A stretch of 8,983 nucleotides of DNA from CAXXOK01 sp036759125 (lineage in GTDB: Bacteria > Bacillota > Clostridia > Christensenellales > Aristaeellaceae). The notes beneath the pieces were generated by a model. That model searched no databases. It was not told the DNA's origin and saw only the letters and a list, made by a program, of their open reading frames with translations. Location of the stretch: NCBI GenBank assembly GCA_036759125.1, contig DAIOVG010000113.1, positions 1-8,983 of the forward strand, in the 5' to 3' direction. Position numbers and translations under genes: made by a program. Shown in pieces: positions 5,859 through 8,983 of the stretch. How positions within the stretch are numbered: the stretch's first letter is position 1; each line of letters opens with the position of its first letter.

Positions 5859-6474
5859 CTACGCAAGGGCACGCCGGAACAGCGCGGCGCGAACCGTTCC
5901 GTATCTTCTGGTCTGCACCGCACGCACGCCCAGGCACGTAAATCCGGCGCTTTGGTACAAGGCGATCAGCTTTTGGCGCGATGCGTCGCAGTCCAGACGC
6001 AGATACGATTTTCCTTCATTGTTACAAAGAATTCCGGTCAAGCAGATCAGCCGCTGCGCCAATCCCTGCCCCGCGTAAGCGCGGCGCACCGAAAGCTTGT
6101 GCAAATAGCCGGATGTGCCCGGCGCAGCCTGCGGCCAAAACAGCGGATCGGCATCGGTGAGCAGCGCGGCGGCGGCGGGATGCCCCTGGTGATACAGCGT
6201 CAGAAAGGCGTCCGCCGGGTATACCTGCGGCAGCGCCAGAATGTCCTCCCGCGGCCCACTCGCTTTTATTGTCGCCTTACTCCCTGCCCGGTCGCAATGC
6301 TCTGTTAAGGCTCCCAACTCCAGTTCCCTAGCCGCTGTGCGGCTGTGCCCACCGGGCACACGCTTACTTTCGTTGCCACAGGGGCATGGCGCGATCCTCA
6401 AGCCACCGGGCGGCCTCCAGCATGATGGACAGGGCCGCCTGCACATCCCCGCGCGTCAGCGTATCGCCGTTCAT
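5859..6474 (-). pseudogene. GNAT-family N-acetyltransferase interrupted by a ~121-bp insert
   Basis: GNAT enzymes transfer acetyl from acetyl-CoA to amine groups; the substrate here cannot be told. The gene starts at ATG 6474-6472, overlapping the upstream hydrolase stop as ATGA. Its first 33 codons encode a typical GNAT N-terminal helix (LTRGDVQAALSIMLEAARWL) ending in MPLW. A stop follows three codons later (TAA at 6364-6366). The rest of the fold continues in another frame from 6254 (PREDILALPQ..., DPLFW, YLHKLSVRRAYAGQGLAQ with the acetyl-CoA loop, then YLRLDCDASRQKLIALYQSAGF) to TAG at 5859. Removing 6255-6375 joins W33 to PRED in frame and gives 164 residues, a normal GNAT length. So a single insertion, not random decay, broke the gene, and the fragments look otherwise well preserved. 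An isolated C-terminal fragment could start only at poor internal sites. Confidence 0.85.
6255..6375 (-). mobile_element. Small hairpin-rich insertion (MITE-like) inside the GNAT gene
   Basis: Intervening sequence of about 121 bp (1 mod 3) that splits the GNAT frame and encodes nothing recognisable. It holds two abutting perfect hairpins: TGTGCCC/GGGCACA with a 3-nt loop (6344-6360) and GCCGC/GCGGC with a 3-nt loop (6331-6343). On the minus strand the two ends resemble each other as direct repeats (GCAACGAAAGTAAGCG and GCGACAATAAAAGCG), not as inverted repeats. The exact ends are uncertain by a few bases; a GG duplication at the two junctions is possible. No transposase is present, so it would have moved in trans. 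It shares no obvious sequence with the 127-bp repeats near acpP. Confidence 0.65.
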
Positions 6475-8045
6475 CGCGGTTTGCGAACGCCGCGGCGGCG
6501 CGGCTGCAGGCGGCGGGCGTTGGGCCGCGGGCGGCGCTTGCGCCGGGGTATGCCAAACCCGTAATAGCCCAGCGCGTAGCGCCTGTAGGGTTTGACCGTG
6601 CCATCGCCCTCCCAAACGAAGGGCTTCAGGCGCTGTCTCTGCTCGTTGACGATGTGGATATACGCGCCGTTCATGGTCTTCCCCCGGCACAGGCTGTGGG
6701 GCGGATAGAGCTGATCGTACAGCGCGCCCAGAAGCTTTTTCACCGGCATTTGCCTGACGATCGGGCGAAAGCCTTTCATCAGATAGCCGACGACCGCCTC
6801 GTCCATCACCTGGCCGTGAATTTCCTGGTAAGCCTTGCGCATATGGGTGATCAGGTTATAGAGCGTATCCTTGGCCTTGCGCCCGGCAAACGAGACCATC
6901 TTCCCCACCGGCGCTACGGCGAAAATGCCCTCCGTAGCCCCGAAGATCGCCTCGTCGGTCTTCTCCTCGCAGATCACCGTGAGCAGCGCTGTGGACGCCT
7001 GCAAAAACGCCAAAGTATCGGTAATGTGCAGCGTCAGCACCTGCGCCTGCCTGCGCGCTTCCACAGCGGCGGGGGTCATGCTCCAGTCGTACGCGGCAGC
7101 GCGGAAGGCGGCGTCAGGCGTATATTGCAGGCAGAGGCCAAAATGCCGCAGCGAGCCCATGCGCGGGATCACGTCCTCGGTATTGAGCACATGGTACAGC
7201 GGATACGCCGCGCTTTGCCGCCCGGCGGAGTCCGCCGCAACGGTGGGCGAGGCAAACCCGCAGCCGAAAATGGCTTCGGACGGCAGCCCCAGCGCCTCCA
7301 GCAGATGGTCGCTGTACACCTGCATCACTGCCGCGCCCTGGCTGTGCCCGGCCATCCACAGGCTGAAGCGGCTGTTTTCCCCGCGCATCTCCGCAAAAAT
7401 ATCGCTGAGGGTCAGCCTTTTCAGCCCCAGCGCCGCCGCCGTGTCGGGGAACACGATGTGCTCCTCGTTTTTGATAAATCCCTGCGTCAGCTGATGAAAC
7501 CCTTTATGAAATCCGCCCTTCATCCCCACGCGGAGGTTGGAAAACCAGTCGTAAAACCGCCTTCCGGTGCCCATAAAGCCGATGGCCAGCACAAAGCGGC
7601 CGTCCGGGGCGGGCTTGACCATCACGATGGCCTTGAGGGTATCGCTCTCCTCGCGCTGGCGCAGCGCGCCCGTGACCTGCGCAAGCGGGTTGTGCTCCTT
7701 CATCGCCCGGCGCGCCAGCGCCAGCCGCAGGCTGCCGACCATGGCCGAAATGCGATCCGAAAAGCTGTCGTCCTCCCGCGCCTTCACGCCGGTGGTGAGC
7801 TGGTTATCCACCTGAACGGAGAAATCGGTCCAGCCCGCGCGCATCCACGGCTCCACATCCAGCGTATAGGCCATGCGCGCAAGCTCCAGCGACAGCCTGA
7901 GCCCGTCCTCGGTCAGCGCCCGGCGGCGCATGCCGAAGCTATCCGGCGCAAAGGGCGCAAACAGCGCATCCGTCGCGCCGAGCGGTACGCCGGTCAGTTC
8001 TCCTGTGCTTATGCTGGGTTCACCGTCGATTTTCAGCTGGCTCAT
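6471..8045 (-). CDS. Class-3-lipase-like alpha/beta hydrolase, probably cytoplasmic
   Basis: A 524-residue protein with the layout of fungal-type (class 3) lipases: IGFMGTGRRFYDWFSNL (155-170 region) in the place of the family's FRGT...DW..NL oxyanion block, then the nucleophile elbow GHSQG (233-237, Ser235). Asp291 in NTEDVIPRM matches the family's D-x-VP block, and His340 in LHITDTLAFL is the best third triad residue. The true substrate is unknown. No signal peptide or membrane helix is seen, unlike secreted lipases. The last ~25 residues are extremely Arg/Pro-rich (RRKRRPRP...RRRGVRKPR). I prefer ATG at 8045 (TGAGGA about 6 nt upstream) over an in-frame GTG at 8057. It follows the MmcQ-like gene by 41 bp and overlaps the GNAT start as ATGA, so the three form one unit. 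An esterase/lipase of unknown substrate is the safe call. Confidence 0.8.
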   Translation of the reverse strand: MSQLKIDGEPSISTGELTGVPLGATDALFAPFAPDSFGMRRRALTEDGLRLSLELARMAYTLDVEPWMRAGWTDFSVQVDNQLTTGVKAREDDSFSDRISAMVGSLRLALARRAMKEHNPLAQVTGALRQREESDTLKAIVMVKPAPDGRFVLAIGFMGTGRRFYDWFSNLRVGMKGGFHKGFHQLTQGFIKNEEHIVFPDTAAALGLKRLTLSDIFAEMRGENSRFSLWMAGHSQGAAVMQVYSDHLLEALGLPSEAIFGCGFASPTVAADSAGRQSAAYPLYHVLNTEDVIPRMGSLRHFGLCLQYTPDAAFRAAAYDWSMTPAAVEARRQAQVLTLHITDTLAFLQASTALLTVICEEKTDEAIFGATEGIFAVAPVGKMVSFAGRKAKDTLYNLITHMRKAYQEIHGQVMDEAVVGYLMKGFRPIVRQMPVKKLLGALYDQLYPPHSLCRGKTMNGAYIHIVNEQRQRLKPFVWEGDGTVKPYRRYALGYYGFGIPRRKRRPRPNARRLQPRRRGVRKPR

Positions 8046-8086
8046 GGGTGTCCTCACGGTCCATAGGGGAAGGGATGCGGCTGTAT

Positions 8087-8491
8087 TCAGTATAGCATAG
8101 GCGGGCTTTCGCCGCGAAGCTCCCGCTGAATATACCGGGGGTATTTCGCGACGACCGTTTCATAGGCATGGTCCATCATGCGGATCAGCTCCCCGTCGGA
8201 CACCGCACCGGCAAGAGCCACGGTGTTGAAGTGCGGCGCCTGCACAGGCGGGCAGTGCCAGCCGCGCACAGCGGAGCCGGGGTACTTGGCGCGGTAATAT
8301 TCCGCCGATACAGGCGTGCAGTTGAGCGTCACCTTAGGCTCGCCGCGCAGCACAAACGGCTGAGCGAAGATCCGCCCCTTCGCCTGCGACGGAGCCTTGA
8401 CCCGAATTACGGGGTAGAACGGCGCGAACGGATAATCCAGATACGCGCCCGGCTTTGCCATGCAATAGGCAATCACCTGATCGAGCGTCAT
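8087..8491 (-). CDS. MmcQ/YjbR family protein (CyaY-like fold)
   Basis: A 134-residue protein matching the MmcQ/YjbR family, which has a CyaY-like alpha/beta fold and is often annotated as putative DNA-binding; no reaction is established. Visible family features are the N-terminal CMAKPGAYLDYPF (10-22), the NCTPVSAEYYRAKYPG block (57-72), GWHCP followed by HFNTVALAG (87-95), and the C-terminal helix ELIRMMDHAYETVVAKYP (101-118). The length is typical. A longer in-frame start at 8560 would add 23 basic residues and place the promoter inside the gene. ATG at 8491 fits the family start, and a G-rich stretch (GGGGGGAACGG) precedes it. It is the first gene of the unit and is followed by the lipase-like gene after 41 bp. 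Confidence 0.87.
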   Translation of the reverse strand: MTLDQVIAYCMAKPGAYLDYPFAPFYPVIRVKAPSQAKGRIFAQPFVLRGEPKVTLNCTPVSAEYYRAKYPGSAVRGWHCPPVQAPHFNTVALAGAVSDGELIRMMDHAYETVVAKYPRYIQRELRGESPPMLY

Positions 8492-8521
8492 CCGTTCCCC
8501 CCGCCTTCTTCGTTTTTCGCT

Positions 8522-8550
8522 ATTATAGAATGATTTGCGCGGCTTTTCAA
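8522..8550 (-). promoter_or_regulatory. Sigma-A-type promoter for the MmcQ-like / hydrolase / GNAT unit
   Basis: On the minus strand, TTGAAA (8545-8550) and a perfect TATAAT (8522-8527) are separated by 17 bp. Transcription would start near 8515, about 24 nt before the chosen ATG at 8491. This supports the shorter start of the MmcQ-like gene, because the longer frame would begin upstream of the promoter. Confidence 0.85.
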
Positions 8551-8679
8551 TGCACGGCAACTGCTGCCGCGATTTTTATGTTTTCTCTGTTCAATTTTTG
8601 AAAAACTGTTTATAGTATATGGATGCGTATTATTCCCGCTCGACGCTTTCACTTTGGTATATCCGAAAGGAGTTTCGAT
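8551..8679. other. Divergent intergenic region with an AT-rich imperfect palindrome
   Basis: This region separates the minus-strand unit from msrA. It is markedly AT-rich in an otherwise GC-rich window. An imperfect palindrome CAATTTTT-G-AAAAACTG (8592-8608) could be an operator, with one mismatched pair. For msrA I see TATAGT (8611-8616) and TATTAT (8628-8633) as -10 candidates, but no well-spaced -35 for either. AAAGGAG (8666-8672) is the msrA ribosome binding site. Confidence 0.45.
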
Positions 8680-8983
8680 ATGAACAAGACCATTTACCTC
8701 GCGGGCGGATGCTTCTGGGGACTGGAAAAGCTGATGCAGTCCGTCCCCGGCGTTTTAGACGCAGCCAGCGGCTACGCCAACGGCAAGCCCGGCGCGGAGC
8801 CGACCTATAAAGCCGTCTGTGCGGGCGGCACCGGCTTTCGGGAAACCGTGCGCGTGACCTACGATCCCGATAAGGTCAGCCTGGAAACGCTTCTGTTCCA
8901 GTACTTTTCCGTGATCGACCCGACCCAGAAAAACCGCCAGGCGCACGATATCGGCGAGCAGTACCAAACCGGCGTGTATTACA
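8680..8983 (+). CDS. msrA: Peptide methionine sulfoxide reductase MsrA, N-terminal 101 residues (runs off the right edge)
   Basis: Reduces the S-form of methionine sulfoxide in proteins and free methionine, repairing oxidative damage in the cytoplasm with thioredoxin as the usual reductant. The start ATG at 8680 has AAAGGAG 7 nt upstream. The active-site motif GCFWG is at residues 10-14 (Cys11). Further family blocks are SGYANG (31-36), PTYKAVCAGGTGFRE, DPTQKNRQAHDIGEQYQTGVYY near the window end. The frame is open at base 8983, so the rest of the domain, any resolving cysteines and any fused MsrB domain are not visible. It is transcribed divergently from the minus-strand unit starting at 8550. 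Only the family is certain. Confidence 0.96.
   Translation, partial: MNKTIYLAGGCFWGLEKLMQSVPGVLDAASGYANGKPGAEPTYKAVCAGGTGFRETVRVTYDPDKVSLETLLFQYFSVIDPTQKNRQAHDIGEQYQTGVYY

Noticed and set aside
5547..6308. Plus-strand frame (253 codons) spanning the propeller start, its promoter and the GNAT remnant
   Set aside because: It crosses a clear minus-strand promoter and two minus-strand coding regions and has no family features.
6364..6690. A 108-codon minus-strand gene ending inside the insert
   Set aside because: Its first two thirds overlap the hydrolase in another frame; only the last 36 codons (from 6474) look real, as the GNAT N-terminus.
6654..8066. Long plus-strand open frame (470 codons) opposite the lipase-like gene
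   Set aside because: It mirrors the opposite-strand gene over nearly its full length and has no recognisable domain; explained by third-position GC bias of the real gene.
8085..8110. Separate promoter for the lipase-like gene (TATACT near 8090)
   Set aside because: The -10-like sequence overlaps the stop of the upstream gene and no convincing -35 lies at 16-18 bp; co-transcription from 8522-8550 is simpler.
8561..8580. Hairpin CGGCA/TGCCG followed by CGATTTTT as a plus-strand terminator
   Set aside because: No plus-strand gene ends upstream of it; it lies between divergent promoters and the stem is only 5 bp.

Overview
The window looks like chromosome of a GC-rich member of the Clostridia (Firmicutes), probably a gut-type lineage. 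The grounds are strong AAGGAGG-type ribosome binding sites, the Gram-positive-type order plsX-acpP-rnc, sigma-A-like promoters (TTGNNA, 17 bp, TATAAT), a single-pass surface protein with a Pro/Thr/Glu linker, and high-GC codon use with long shadow frames on the opposite strand. The taxon is inferred from gene content only.

Layout: nearly everything is on the minus strand and reads right to left. A first transcription unit starts at a good promoter (8522-8550). It carries a MmcQ/YjbR-like gene (8087-8491), a class-3-lipase-like hydrolase (6471-8045) and a GNAT acetyltransferase start that overlaps the hydrolase stop by ATGA. The GNAT gene (5859-6474) is broken by a foreign ~121-bp hairpin-rich insert (6255-6375). 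Removing the insert rejoins a normal-length GNAT of about 164 residues.

A second unit starts at a near-consensus extended -10 promoter (5820-5848). It carries a 1111-residue membrane-anchored protein with a disordered Pro-rich N-terminus, one TM helix, two Ig-like repeats, a PTE linker and a PQQ-type beta-propeller (2430-5765). Six bases later comes plsX (1404-2423), then acpP (1163-1390), then a ~690-bp gap, then rnc (1-473, cut by the window edge). The spacing implies tight translational coupling from the propeller gene through acpP. This links phospholipid/fatty-acid precursor supply (PlsX, ACP) with RNase III, as in other Firmicutes, but fabD and fabG, usually between plsX and acpP in Bacillus, are absent.

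The most unusual part is the acpP-rnc gap. It holds four tandem 127-bp units with 2-bp spacers (period 129 bp), the last abutting the acpP stop codon. Each unit has 8-bp terminal inverted repeats and a conserved central hairpin with a variable 6-nt loop. The units are mosaics of two left-half and two right-half types, and all four combinations occur once. Two more G/C-rich hairpins stand just before the rnc ribosome binding site.

At the right edge a divergent plus-strand msrA (methionine sulfoxide reductase A) begins at 8680 and runs off the window. No rRNA, tRNA, CRISPR array, transposase or phage gene was seen. I see no clear multi-gene novel system; the repeat array and the small insertion element are the candidates for something undescribed.
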